NCBI RefSeq assembly: GCF_900110105.1
Contig: NZ_FOCL01000004.1
Coordinates: forward strand, 887,215-951,214
Length of the DNA: 64,000 bases
Direction of reading: 5' to 3'
From: Mucilaginibacter gossypiicola
Lineage (GTDB): Bacteria > Bacteroidota > Bacteroidia > Sphingobacteriales > Sphingobacteriaceae
The notes under the pieces were generated by a model. The model was not told the origin of the DNA, did no database searches, and saw only the letters and a program-made list of their open reading frames with translations. Both the position numbers and the translations under genes were made by a program. This document shows positions 63,826 to 64,000 of this stretch, piece by piece; positions within the stretch are counted from its first letter, which is position 1, and each line of letters starts with the position of its first letter.

Positions 63826-64000
<175 letters not shown>

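Overview
The window comes from a Bacteroidota chromosome, most likely Sphingobacteriaceae and close to Mucilaginibacter. Three things point there: a SusC/SusD polysaccharide-utilisation locus, promoters of the TTTG-N19-TAnnTTTG type ahead of an rRNA operon, and a 16S rRNA 5' end with the GCTAGCGGCAGGCCTAATAC signature. The genus is inference.

Layout. 0.2-2 kb: a RelA/SpoT-like HD protein whose 3' end lies in a fresh 105-bp tandem duplication, then a short SSB. 2.3-5.1 kb (minus): an ABC-2 exporter operon with a NEW3-domain membrane-anchored protein. 5.4-7.1 kb: two decayed oxidoreductase genes, luciferase-like and sulfite-oxidase-like. 7.5-12.1 kb: lipocalin, HTH regulator, cold-shock protein, receiver protein, DUF892 protein, an Hsp20 gene and a coupled pair of small genes ending in a 28-aa membrane peptide. 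12.6-18.9 kb: a receiver protein, then a bacteriophytochrome without output domain next to a CheB-CheR-PAS-histidine kinase. 19.5-22.1 kb: two tandem PqiA-like membrane proteins. 22.1-26.7 kb: a broken RsbQ-like hydrolase, a second cold-shock protein, a receiver protein, a DksA-like protein and small conserved proteins. 26.9-29.4 kb: a siderophore-interacting reductase facing a carH-crtB pair with a 35-bp palindrome at the carH start codon.

29.4-35.9 kb is a DNA-damage block: an exonuclease III remnant, Ku, AlkB, UmuD (catalytic Lys replaced by Arg), UmuC and an SRAP protein (Asn of the NAR motif replaced by His). An almost identical AT-rich element lies in the alkB/umuD divergent promoter and directly before the SRAP start. 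36-46.9 kb is stress housekeeping: XRE regulator, DUF4385/DUF2256/2H-phosphoesterase operon, catalase-ankyrin-iron permease, GH13 enzyme with DUF1003, a flavoprotein and the second HD paralogue. At about 47.96 kb a rearrangement joins a 5'-truncated histidine kinase head to head with a 5'-truncated helicase.

50.4-63 kb is a sugar locus: FucP-like transporter, two LacI regulators, SusC, SusD, a sugar/H+ symporter, an atypical GH32-type hydrolase and a ROK kinase. Palindromic operators of LacI type mark both control regions. Three tandem promoters (63.24-63.49 kb) then lead into a 16S rRNA gene cut by the window end.

Two light-sensing modules (phytochrome and CarH) and a compact damage response in one stretch suggest an organism of lit, oxidatively stressful habitats. 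I saw no tRNA genes, CRISPR arrays, transposases or integrases. The strongest candidates for something undescribed are the split phytochrome/CheB-CheR-kinase pair, the 28-aa peptide gene and the shared element of the repair genes.
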